Part shown: piece after piece, positions 13,168-24,600 of the stretch
Layout: every line of letters begins with the position of its first letter
Position numbering within the stretch: the first letter of the stretch is position 1
Assembly: GCF_037975245.1 (NCBI RefSeq)
Contig: NC_092571.1
Location: 3,427,001 to 3,491,000 of the forward strand
DNA length: 64,000 nt
Direction of reading: 5' to 3'
Source: Apostichopus japonicus
Taxonomy: Eukaryota; Echinodermata; Holothuroidea; Aspidochirotida; Stichopodidae
Program-made: the position numbers and the translations under genes
Notes under the pieces: model-generated
Seen by the model: only the letters and a program-made list of their open reading frames with translations
Told to the model about the DNA's origin: nothing
Databases searched by the model: none

Positions 13168-13652
13168 CTACTGTAGGTTGGAGGTGTCTTTCTTATGTTT
13201 TCCTTCATGATGACATCTGTGCGAGTAGCTAGCGAAACATTTTTCACAATATCTACATTGGTAAGGCTTAGCCCCAGTGTGAAGATTCTCATGAGCTTTT
13301 CTTTCACTTCCTCTGACAAAGGTCTTAGGACAAAACTGGCATTTAAAGGGTCTGTCTCCAGTGTGCCGGCGCTCGTGGACTTTGCAGTTACTCCTGAGAC
13401 TGAACGGCCGATCACAAAATTGGCACAAAAAGAAAGTCTTAGTTCTTCCGGCAGCATTATTAGGCACTGAGGGATTTGTACCGGTTGCAGGGTTTTGTGT
13501 TTTCCTGCGACGATTCAACTTGACTGTACCAGATTTACCCTTAGAATTGACAGAGGTTTGTGATCGCGGATTTGAAATATTCCTGTAACTCCCCTCGGGG
13601 CCATCTGTAAGAACGGCTGTTTGCATTAATCCTTGTCTGGGGTACGATAAAC
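13168..13652 (-). CDS. alternative terminal exon Z4: basic linker + three C2H2 zinc fingers
   Basis: The 3' splice tract is ATCCTTGCTTCATAG; the exon opens GTTTATCG in phase 1 and ends at TAG, 13168-13170. The linker begins LSYPRQGLMQT and contains NRRRKTQ. Fingers are joined by TGDRPF and TGAKPY; contact residues are LSNV, RSEA and SSHH. Finger 3 (SYSHRCHH) resembles Z3 rather than the other members of its linker subtype, which hints at gene conversion between neighbours. The joined protein is 441 residues. Confidence 0.85.
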
Positions 13653-14574
13653 CTATGAAGCAAGGATAAAAGCACTTCAAGGTTGTATCCAACTTTACAA
13701 GCAATCATAATATAACCGTTAGTCAAGGTGTTAGTTCCCCTCAGGTACCATTTTTCGCTGTTGTGCTTGCAAAAAAATCTCCCCCGGCTTCTTCTAGAAG
13801 TACTGAAACTCTTAAATGCAAAGTTCAAATCAAGATGACAAGGAGAATCAAGACGAACCATCATCAATTACAGTATATATACGTATGATACAGATGAAGC
13901 AAATTCAACCACTTGGTTTGTCAACAGGGTCTTTGAGACGACCTCCACATCAAACAACTGAGAAACATCTTATTTCAGAAGATACTACCGAAGTTTTGGC
14001 GTTCCTTCCTTGGGAGAGGATGACGGCCTGATCCAATCCATCCTGTACAAGACATCATTTATCTACTTGAGGGTGAATTCTTCATACTGTACCTTACAAT
14101 CACTGTTTTAAGTGCAAGACGACCTTTCCAAATGACGAACCTAAGAATGTTCATCAATTTATCATGACCATGAACTTCTTTATTATGAACAAACTGTTTA
14201 AAGCAGCATTTTGCGTCCTTGGCTATGATTTTTTTCAACCTCACTGACTCCCCTATGCCATAACCACATACATAACTAGCTTATCTATTTATATTTTACT
14301 TCAAATGGTGGCATAAAAGTCAAAAAAATTGCAACTTTCAACTTTGTTGTTCTCCAAGATATTTTCTGTTGGGAACCCAATAAACCTCGCCCATAATATG
14401 AATATTTAAACACTACGAACGTCATTGACAGATACGTAATATAACACCACGCTTGATTTGTGTACAGTCTATATTGCAGTTCTACCAGTGAGTTGCATAA
14501 CAACTCCCTGGTTGTACCAACGCAAAGTCTTGAATCTATTTTTAGCAATGGCTCATAACTAAACCTGCATCTCT

Positions 14575-15015
14575 TATTGGTTGAATTCAAACTAGTGGGT
14601 TTGGGAACTGAATGTGATTAATTTTGTAAGTGGAATACTCGCCAATTAACGTTTTTGGCAGGGAAAAAGTTGGCTAATATCTTAATTTGCTGTTTTGTGA
14701 TTTGATGTATGTAAAAAACTGGATGGACATGTCAAAAAAGTAGAAAACGGCGACCAAACGCAAAATGCTCATGAATAAACATACTATTCACTGATTGGTG
14801 GAATTCAAACTAGTGGATTTGGAGATATGAAAACTTTGTCGAGGACACTTTTACTCGTTATCGACATAAATCGTTAATTTCTCTCTAATTAACGCTCTTG
14901 GCAGGGTGAAACTTGGATGGTATCTTAGTTTGCTGTTTTATGATTGATACATGTAAAAAAATTGATGCACATGTTAAAAAGATGGAAAAAAGCGACCCAA
15001 CGCAAAATGCTGCTT
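14575..15015. repeat. two diverged direct copies of a ~200-bp segment
   Basis: Both copies run from GAATTCAAACTAGTGG (about 14582 and 14800) through TTAACG..TTGGCAGGG to CAACGCAAAATGCT (ending about 14768 and 15012) with many substitutions between. No coding content is seen in either. Confidence 0.65.
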
Positions 15016-15580
15016 TAATTCTTCCATAAAAATAGGGTGGGGCAAAAACTAAATAAAATAGATTAACCGTATTGCAGATCATTAATTGTTTCACACTCAT
15101 CCTATACAATGCACTATTGTTCTATTTTCACCTCACCATAGTAACGACAAAATGTACAGTAGCTGGATGATACATCCAGGATCCACTCTTCATACTTGAT
15201 AAAAAATAAAGAAATACCAATGATATTGCTTTTTAAGGCACAGATTCTTAACAGAGTTCCAAGCAAAATTAAGGTTGATCATACTTTATATTTCACATCT
15301 CCCTGGTTGATAAAATACTTACTGCATTTCTGTTTACTGTGGAGGAAGGATACATGTGTATGTGGGGTGGGGGGAAGAAGTCATCCATAAAGCAAATCAC
15401 TCCTTATTGGAGTATGACCATTTAGTATTCATGCTTTAAACTGGCTCAAATCTCAAGATGAAATGTTATCAAACAACATTCAAAACTAGTCTTGCTCAAT
15501 GTTGTAAACCTGTTGAGGCTATAAACTTGGTGATGCATAATTTATGTGACACTTAACTCCTGTCTTTGCTAATTTCTGCA

Positions 15581-15954
15581 AATTGCACCTCAACACATTT
15601 GTCCTGCACATTGCACCTCAACACATTTGTCCTGCACATTGCACATCAACACATTTGTCCTGCACATTGCACCTCAACACATTTGTCCTGCACATTACAC
15701 CTAAACACATTTGTCCTGCACATTACACCTCAACACATTTGTCCTGCACATTGCACCTCAACACATTTGTCCTGCACATAACACCTCAACACATTTGTCC
15801 TGCACATTGCACCTCAACACATTTGTCCTGCGCATTGCACCTCAACACATTTTGTCCTGCACATTGCACCTCAACACATTTGTCCTGCACATTGCACCTC
15901 AACACATTTGTCCTGCACATTGCACCTCAACACATTTGTCCTGCACATTGCACA
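15581..15954. repeat. 28-bp tandem repeat, about 13 copies
   Basis: The unit contains CACCTCAACACATTTGTCCT and is repeated about 13.4 times with few substitutions; one copy carries an extra T near 15850. Because 28 is not a multiple of 3 and the unit has no stop on the plus strand, all three frames stay open. The resulting long open frames should not be read as genes. Confidence 0.95.
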
Positions 15955-16257
15955 ATGTATGAAAGTGAGTTGGTAGCTAAAGACATACGCTTTGTTCCCA
16001 TTCTTGACTTATGATAATATTCGTACACTAATAAAATGAGGCCTTTTTGGTGACCTCCTCTGACGAACCCTCTCCACTCCTTCCAAACCAGTTTCTATAT
16101 CCCATAATTTTAAGTGCAACGAAACCAAATAGTGAAATAGCAAATCAGGATGAACCTCTCAAAAGGTCACCAGAGGAGATCTGAGAGTTTCTTGGTCTAG
16201 AAATGTTCCCATCATCTCTCTTATCTTGATACATAGTGGTCGGAGGAAAGAAATCCC

Positions 16258-16745
16258 TCATGACGAGACAGGCGGTTCACTTTTATGTTTGGCTTCATGC
16301 TGACATCGGTGCGAGGAACTTGCAAAACACATGTCACAGAATCTACACTTGTAAGGCTTAGCCCCAGTGTGAAGGTTCTCATGGGCTTTTCTTTCACTTG
16401 CACTTACAAACAGCTTTGGACAAAACTGACATTTAAAGGGTCTCTCTCCAGTGTGCCGGCGCTCGTGGACTTTACAGTTACTCCTGAGACTGAACGGCCG
16501 ATCGCAAAATTGGCACAAAAAGAAAGTCTTAGTTCTTCCGGCAGCATTATTAGGCTGTACTGAGGGATCGGTATCAGATGCAGGGATTTGTGTTCTCTTG
16601 CGACGGTTCAACTTGTCTCCACCAAATTTATTCCTAGATTTGACAGAGGCCCTTGACGGTGGATTATCAACATTCCTGTAACTCCCCTCAGGGCCATCTG
16701 TAAGGACTGCTGATTGTAATTTTCCTTGACTGGGGTAGAATAAAC
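16258..16745 (-). CDS. alternative terminal exon Z3: basic linker + three C2H2 zinc fingers
   Basis: First of the six closely related Z exons. The 3' splice tract is TGCTTGCTTCATAG; the exon opens GTTTATTC in phase 1 and ends at TGA, 16258-16260. The linker begins LFYPSQGKLQS with basic NRRKRTQ. It then carries GRTKTFFLCQFC and three C2H2 fingers at about residues 356-438 of a 442-residue joined protein. Contact residues are LSNV, SSEA and SSHQ. Cysteines and histidines of all three fingers are complete. Confidence 0.85.
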
Positions 16746-17380
16746 CTATGAAGCAAGCACAAAAGCACTAGATTGTGGCAGGCTTTACAAGCAATCAACA
16801 AATTCTTGCTTAATAAAAATGTATCTGGCTTATTAAAAGCCTCTTGACAGGAGGGAGAATGGGCAAACGGTGAGGGAGAAATTGAAGCATCCCATTAAAG
16901 AGTTCCTTGAAACCAGACACATGAAATGAAAACTCTTCTTTTTTTTTTGACAAGTAAATTTGATGATCCCATAGCAACAACAAAGCAGGCCTAAAGACTT
17001 GTCACTAGTACTGTGAGTTGGACATTGCAAAGTGCTTCATCTTCACACAAGAGAAACGCATTATCACGCATTGTGTTACGGTTGATCATTCAGTCAAATA
17101 AAGTAGTGTTAGGCAATGTATAGTTAGATTTTTATTGATAGTCTCAGCGGCGTACTGTACAATAGTTAACATTTGTGCTACACCAGTACTCGAGGGCTTA
17201 GCTAGACTTCTTTTTCTCAGGGGGTCGGTGGGTGAGGGGAGATACACCACTACCAGGACAACCAAATAAGTTTTGGGGGAATGTTCTGATCTTCCAAGGA
17301 GATCATCTTTGTCAAGGAGATCTGGCCATCATCCTTTGTCCTACTTCACATACTAGAGATATCTGCAAGTGTTCTTTCCA

Positions 17381-17905
17381 AAACAGCTACTGAAAGTGTT
17401 CAAGGACACACTGGTTACTATATATCAGGGGACTGCCAACAGCTACTGAAAGTGCTACTGCGTTACTATTCAAGAACACACTGGTTTAACACTGGTTACT
17501 ATATATCAGGGGACTACCAACAGCTACTGAAGGTGTTACTATTTGAGGACACACTGGTTTACCACTGGTTAGTATATCAGGAGGACTGCCAACAGCTACT
17601 GAAGGTGTTACTATACAAGGACACACTAGTTTAACACTGGTTACTATATATCAGGGGACTGCCAACAGCTACTGAAGGTGTTACTATACAAGGACACACT
17701 AGTTTAACACTGGTTACTATATATCAGGGGACTGCCAACAGCTACTGAAGGTGTTACTATACAAGGACACACTAGTTTAACACTGGTTACTATATATCAG
17801 GGGACTGCCAACAGCTACTGAAGGTGTTACTATACAAGGACACACTAGTTTAACACTGGTTACTATATATCAGGGGACTGCCAAAAGCTACTTAAAGTGT
17901 TAAGG
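17381..17905. repeat. 73-bp tandem repeat, about 7 copies
   Basis: Units carry AACAGCTACTGAAGGTGTTA and ACACTGGTTACTATATATCA. The last four copies (about 17600-17890) are nearly identical, while the first two are diverged and one is shortened, so the array expanded recently at its right side. Confidence 0.9.
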
Positions 17906-18044
17906 TGTTAAGTTTCCATTTCTTTTGCACTCCATATTTCATCATTACACTTGATCAAGTCTGCTGTTAAGTATGTATACAAAGATGGTTAAAAGTTCAA
18001 ACATATCTTTCAAACAGAGTCCAATCATGCTAAGAGCTCTACTT

Positions 18045-18125
18045 GGGTGGTTGGTTCTACATTGGGTGGGTGGGTGGTTCAACCTTGGGTGGGTGGGTGG
18101 TTCTACATTGGGTGGTTGGTTCTTC
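18045..18125. repeat. short GGGTGGTTnnAC tandem repeat
   Basis: About three imperfect copies of a G-rich unit (TTGGGTGGGTGGGTGGTT with variants). Confidence 0.7.
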
Positions 18126-18359
18126 ACCTAAACGTCCTCTACCGTACCAATATGTGATTATTCTTGGTTTGACGCTTCTCCTCCAAGAGTAAAAACAACA
18201 ACAACACAAATGCCACTCAAATTTCCCACAACACTTGCAGTTTTAATACTACAGTACACATGTACAAGAGACGTTCACAGTCAACCAATGTACCGAGAGA
18301 AGACAAGATAAATATTACAAAACATTTAAATTAAATAACGGAATGTTCCTGTCCGTGAA

Positions 18360-18856
18360 TCACACCATTGTTTTCTTTTTATGTGCATTTTGATGTTTCC
18401 TGCAGTTACTGCTGTCTGCAAATCGTTTCCCGCATACGGCGCACTCGTAGGGCTTCTCTCCCGTGTGAAATCTTTCGTGTAATCTTTGCTCCCCGCCGGT
18501 CGCGAACGCTTTGGGGCAGAACGGACATCTGTAGGGTTTCTCTCCCGTGTGCCTCCGTTCGTGAATACGCCAATTATGTTTCAGACGGAAACGCCTATTG
18601 CAAAACTGACACTGGTAGAAACTATCGACCAGCTCCTTGGGTGTTCTCTTTGTCCTAACACAAGCAGCGCTATCATCCCTAACAGTTACTGAAATGGCAT
18701 TCATCTTTGTTGGAAAACGTCTGGACAGCTGAGATCTGGCCACTGCGACAGGCGAGGTTGTTACATCCGAGGAGACTACTTGTGCGATCATACTGCTGCT
18801 TTTGGTCACTGCCCGTGCATTCCCTGTTCCCATGGTTAAGGTTCTTTTTAAGAAAC
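18360..18856 (-). CDS. alternative terminal exon Z2: divergent linker + three C2H2 zinc fingers
   Basis: The 3' splice site is CCTTGGTTTTGTAG; the exon opens GTTTCTTA in phase 1 and ends at TGA, 18360-18362. The linker (FLKRTLTMGTGNARAV onward) is unlike Z3-Z8, but position, phase and the three-finger layout are the same. Fingers begin FYQCQFC, CPFC and CAVC with canonical TGEKPY linkers; contact residues are LHNI, TGEL and DSNK. The internal ATG near 18833 is not needed as a start because the frame runs back to the splice site. The joined protein is 445 residues. Confidence 0.8.
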
Positions 18857-21105
18857 CTACAAAACCAAGGATGAAAGGACTTAAATTTGAAGTAATTTTT
18901 CTTTCTTTCTTTCTTTCTGATGGATAATTGTATCACATGCATGCTTTGTGGCTTTTGTCAGGTTTATGACTTTGTCACAGCTCTCTGATCGATGTGTCAA
19001 CATACACAATAAGGTACTATGCGTTTTTTATTGGTGAAAATATGTAAGTAGACAGTTTCATATTTCTGTCACAGGTTCCCCCCCCCCACCCAAAAAGGCC
19101 CCCACCTATGTACAATTCTTAATAAAACAATTGATGATTCAGTAACCAATTTGGTAATTTGGAACACACGCATGGAGATATAAACACTGCCTGCACTTAA
19201 CATACAGTATGTTATGATGCTAATTTCATTTACAGAAAGTATCTGTTGTTCTGTCATGAATATCTGTTTACTTGGCATAAGATGCTACCAATACAATTGT
19301 AGGTTTTCCCAGTTACCAACAAATGCAGTGTCCCATGAAAATGGATCAGAGACATTTCTTGTGAAGAAGGTGCAAATCAGGTGCAAATCTAGTCTTGAAT
19401 AGTCTTAACAATTACAGAACTCCAGCTCCAATTTGTACGTGCAGGTTACACAGTTACACAGTACTAATGTATACTGTACAGGTGCAGTACTATACTGTAC
19501 AGTACCTGCACAGTACTGTACCTGCACAGTACTATACTGTACAGGTACAGTATAGTACTGTGCAGGTACAGTATAGTACTGTACTTGTACAGTACTATAC
19601 TGTACATGTACAGTGCTATACTGTACTGTACCATACTGTACCTGTGCTGTACTGATATACATAGTTTATTCTCTCATAATTACAGCCTCAGGCCAAAGAT
19701 GGAAACATACAGGGAGTACCATTTTACATACTTCATCACTTTTTGTGCTTCCCAATCAAAAATAATATTGATTATTTTAAACAATTTCATGGCATAGATC
19801 AGAGTTGTTAACAACTCCCAGCATATAACCTGGAGTTATTCCTGTGCCCAACTTACTACTAAAATTACAGATCTGTCTTCATTTTTTTTTTCCTTTTTAC
19901 ATTGCTTAGGCATTCCACCCTACTGTATATCACTTGAACAAATCAAAGGAACATGTATTCATATTGTCCATCGCTACAAAATAAATGCACAGACAGTAGA
20001 CTAGCTTCAACCTAGGGTTTGTATTTCTTACCAAAATTTACTAGATTAATGAGTTTGTCAAGTGGCATTTATCTATTCAATACTTCTTTTAGCACTTTTG
20101 CAAAGGCTGTATGTATTACCGACTGACTACACACTTCACAGAGAAGCTACGGAACAACGACCAATCCTGCATGGTTGTAGCACAAATCACCAATAATTAG
20201 TCACTTGACATATTTATATGTTCCAATTCACATCAAGGAAAGCAATGCAAGTTTGGAACACAACGACCTACACTGTTTAACAACTGACATATACACACAC
20301 TAGAACAATTTCTAAAACTTGTAGACAGCTATGATATAATAACAATAATTTATGATAAACATTTTATAAATGTTCAGAACCCTATTGACTTAACAGGACA
20401 GTCTTCATGAATATAAATTATTGCTTCAGAGGAAGAAGTGACTTAATTTAAGCTTTAAACAGTGGTTTTAATTTTTAATACACAATCTTACTGCCATATA
20501 GAGGATGTTGATACTGTAGGTCTACAACCTTTGACCTTCCAAAAATACAAGTACTTTGATTATACACTTCTTGAGAAAGCATGAACAGACAACACACAGT
20601 TACTCATCAAGCAGGATTTAGAGGATGATTCACATTTTCCCATGTGAAATCATTTTTGCAGACAATCGAAAAATTACACATTGTGTCTTCTGTTTTACCT
20701 CAATATTTTCTGTATGTGATAGCATAGCAGAACATTATTACCTATTTGTTGGCCATATACAGATTCACAACACAGTCAAAATACAGCCAAGTCTTGCTTG
20801 GTAACATCTCCCCTCCCCTTTCCCAATAAAGTTTGCAAGTTTTCATTGAATCCTATCATAACAATAATAATAAATGCAAATTTAAATAGCGCCAATATCC
20901 AGAGGAAAACCAATGCTCAGTGGGGCTAGTGCTCAGGGAAGGCAGTCAAAAATACTGTAGATAAGTTTTGAGTCTGTTTTTGGAAATGTTAACGTTGGGT
21001 ACCGACTTGATGTGATGATGGAAGGAGTTCCAAAGGTCTTAATTGTCCAGTACTATAAATACAATAAAAAAAACCTCTTCTCCTTGTGTTTTAACTTCAC
21101 TGTCT
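18857..21105. other. spacer between Z2 and Z1
   Basis: No exon recognised. It contains the palindromic AGTACTATACTGTAC repeat cluster at 19440-19660 and otherwise unremarkable AT-rich sequence, part of which may be Z1 3' untranslated sequence. Confidence 0.45.
19440..19660. repeat. self-complementary CAGTACTATACTGTAC repeat cluster
   Basis: Multiple inverted and direct copies of words such as AGTACTATACTGTACAGG. The segment 19521-19566 is a perfect palindrome with 22-base arms and a 2-base centre (AG). Both strands give tyrosine/valine-rich open frames only because the repeat lacks stops. Confidence 0.9.
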
Positions 21106-21605
21106 TTAATGCCTGTGCATGTTTTCATGCTTACGATGGTTGCTCCTATCGGCGAACGCCTTCCCACACACTTGACACACGAATGGTTTTTCGCCCGTGT
21201 GCAGTCGCTCGTGCAAAGCTTTGCCACTGTCAGAGGCGAAAGTCTTTTGACAGTACCGACACGTGAAAGGCTTTTCACCCGTGTGCGTCCGCTCGTGTTT
21301 GACGCAGTTAGCCTTCCTACCAAACAGACGCCCGCAAAATTGACATTTGAACATCATAACAACACCAGGGTTGGACGGTGGCTTTGCTAACTCTGTTTGA
21401 CTTTTCTTGCCCCGTTTTGCATTGCTACTATAACCTTTGCTCTCCTGGCGACCACCTTGCTTCCGTCGCAACTGTGACGATGCCCTCTCCCTATTGCCAC
21501 CAAAGTCCAATTGATCATACATTTGGGTAGAGACATATTCGCCATAGGTCCCACCTTTGGTACTCTCTGCTCCCCCAAACCATTGTGTTCTAGAAATAGA
21601 GGAAC
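21106..21605 (-). CDS. alternative terminal exon Z1: divergent linker + three C2H2 zinc fingers
   Basis: First terminal exon after the constant region. The 3' splice site is CCTTTTGTTGTAG; the exon opens GTTCCTCT in phase 1 and the stop codon is at 21106-21108. The linker (SSISRTQWFGG onward) is Gly/Ser/Arg/Lys-rich. Three fingers follow: CQFCGRLFGRKAN, CRYCQKTFASDSG and CQVCGKAFADRSN, with TGEKPF linkers; contact residues are RANK, SSGL and DSNK. The third-finger contacts equal those of Z2, suggesting Z1 and Z2 form an older pair. The joined protein is 446 residues. Confidence 0.8.
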
Positions 21606-24600
21606 CTACAACAAAAGGAAGGACAAACGAGTAGTCACTAACAGGAGAGTGAGAGAGAGACCAAATTTTGCTTTCATACTGAGAAGGATTTTTAACGTAA
21701 AAACCAGATCAAATCTGTTGAAAATATCGATATTTGAATAAGAGCAGTTTCCACTGGTCTTGCTGCATCCATGCTAAAATTCTCATCACAACTTCCAAGA
21801 GAATTCATTTAATTAGTAATTTCAAATAATTGAGTGAACTTAGCAGAGTCTGACCAAACTTGTAGGAGAGTCAATTATGAAGTTCTCTTCAAAGAGGAAG
21901 AACAGTACAACTTGTGCAGGCAATCTGGTAGGGTACGGAATCGTTTATCTGTCAATGAAAACCTCTTTCTCAAGTACTATCTATGTTTCATACAATTGGT
22001 GGCAAACATTGCAAAGAACAGGTTGGACTTTGTAATTAATACAGTAAGATCATACAATCAAACATCAACTCCCAATGTTGTTTTATAACAAAGGAACAAG
22101 TGCAAGGTACTACAGGAATATTGTTAAACTTAAGTTATGCACCCCGACTGTGAAATCCACTGGAAGACAGCTCCAACAGGCAATCACAAGTTTATTGACT
22201 TCAGCCCTCAATCTTATATGTAAAGTAGGCATGACTTTGGTACATACAGTATGCAACAAACAGTCTCTTGGTCTTCTGTGTGCACATCATTGTTGGTATT
22301 TGTATAAGACACCTTTTGTGCCGGGAATGCAGAGGCTACGAATAAAATCGTTTTGTGATCATGTCGTGGCTTTGTGAGACTGATTGCAAACTTATGTATG
22401 TGAAGAATAGCATCAGAGGTTACTGCTTACTGAAAGAGGGTGATATCCATGACAGGGATTATGCCTGAAGCTTCTCAGACAAGTCCAAACAAACCCACGT
22501 TCCATGAAGAATGTGACACACTTTCTCTACTACGAAGTCCAAGTCAAATGCAAAATTAACTCAAATTTGCACTTGCTATGTATAAGGAATGAACTCACAC
22601 ATTACATGCAAAAGTATGGGTTTTACATTGTATAGTTCTTAACAATGTATTGAAACAGAAAAGGAACAGAAACTTTTCATCTTGCTACGAACATCTATGA
22701 TCTTACAGTGGTGCATTATGGGATGCGAGAAACTAACTGCAAAGAATGTTTGCCTCCCCAGAATGCTTTTGATGGGACTGGTGTTGCTCTTACTTGCCTT
22801 AAGTATAATCAAAACATTGCTTGATGCTGGTGTACACAAAATGTGGCTTTAAAAGTTTTAATCTCTACAGAAACGGCACAAATGGTATGCAATGACGATG
22901 GGGGTTGGGGGGGGGTTGAAATGGGGGAGGAACAGGGATGATGGAGACAGAGAGATAGAAGGTGGCAATTTAACATATTGACACAACACATATTGCGAGG
23001 ATTAATTTTAAATTTTATTTTACTCTTTTCCATTCTCATGGATGTGGAGGCAACAAGAAATAAACTGTTCAACAAACGAATATATATTTTGTTTTGCCTT
23101 GTTTAAAATAAAGAAGAAGGTTCAAGGGTTCAACAATCTGTGAAAAAGGAGGACAACTAATTGGAGGGAACAAACATGCACTATTTAAGAGGCCTCAAAT
23201 GGCAGGTACTATCACACTTCAACCATGTCCAAGTATCTATGATACAATACCAGCACACCTGTATCAAGTTACCACGCATACTTGTGTGACTAAGAAGAGA
23301 ATTTCTCCTTAACGTTAAAGATATTTTGAAAGAAAACTAAACATCTCTGCATGAATACCTATTTAACATAGATGCATTCAAGCAGCTCTGTGGTCCATTT
23401 CCAAGCTTCAATATGTTGCTCAATTGGAGAGATACAAAACGCCTAACTTTTATTCCTTGGCTTTATTTAGGACTGCACACCGTGTACACACTGTGTACAA
23501 CACCATGACAAAGTCACCAACTGTTTCTTTTTAAAATTGACTATGTACATATATAATCAGAAATGTTTAATGTGGTTTAAATACTTGCATCCCTCAGACT
23601 CAACTTTACAAGTATGTTTGCATCTCTGCAGAAAAGCTTGCTTTTCCAACCTCAAATCATACAGATTAGTTTCTATACAGACACAACCAGTCGTGAGAGA
23701 TCTGCAACTATCCTATGGAGATACAGTCAAGGAAGCAATGGTCTGATGATACAGTAAAAACAGTAAATCCACCCCATGGAGTAAACTGGTGTAACACTGC
23801 TAAGATGGTTAACACAAACACCAGTTGTTGTTTATAATTAGACGAGAACTCCCAGAACACCATTGCAATATTTCATTTGGATGACATGGAATGAAACAGT
23901 ACTAATGCTGCAGATACGCCACACATCTGTTAGGCAAGGATAAAACAGGTGAAAATCTCCCCAAAGATCCAACAAGCAACTTAGTTAACAAAATGTGTTT
24001 CTTATGGTTAACCAACATCACACAAATCATCATCATCATTAAACAACATGAAACCATATTGGCAATTTATGGTTTGACTCAAGATATGGCTGCGATGTTC
24101 TGTTAGATTGCTATGAAGTGCTTGCATTCTGTCCCTCTCCCCATCCCCTCTCCTCCCCCATCCCCTCCCCCATACCCCCCCAAGGTGGTACTAAAGCTCA
24201 CACTGATTCTTATTTACCTAGACTGAGCAGGCTATTTACAGCTTATGTAAAGTGGTGTCATTTAAGTTTTGTTGTATGATTTGAAAAGCGCTGGACTTGA
24301 CAACACCTGTCCTAACATAAAAACGACGTGCTAAATACATCCATTTTTTTTTTGAAACTGTCCGACTTTCTCATTCTTCAAGACCTGCTGTGACATAGAC
24401 ACGACATGCTTTGTCCATTCCTTGTGCTCATGTGTTATTTGCACAGCGAGCGAGCTTCTGTTGAACGTACAACTGGGATTTTACTAGGGTAACACTTGAC
24501 ATCTTCATACATCACATCTACGTAAAATCCACCACCGCTTTCATCATTGAGAATTCAGTGTGGTCACCAAAGTGATCAAAGACAGTCAAAAAGTCCAAAA

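Larger units (their letters stand above)
13653..16257. other. spacer between Z4 and Z3
   Basis: About 2.6 kb with no recognisable exon. It contains a ~200-bp direct duplication (14575-15015) and a 28-bp tandem array (15581-15954). Confidence 0.5.
16746..18359. other. spacer between Z3 and Z2
   Basis: No exon seen. It holds the 73-bp array (17381-17905) and a short GGGTGGTT-type repeat (18045-18125). Confidence 0.5.

Noticed and set aside
15581-15954. CRISPR-like array
   Set aside because: Head-to-tail repeat with no unique spacers, in animal DNA.
15566-16014. Long plus-strand frames rich in LNTFVLHIAPQH
   Set aside because: Product of a stop-free 28-bp tandem repeat; open in all three frames.
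19395-19662. Tyrosine/valine-rich frames on both strands
   Set aside because: Translation of the palindromic GTACAGTA repeat.
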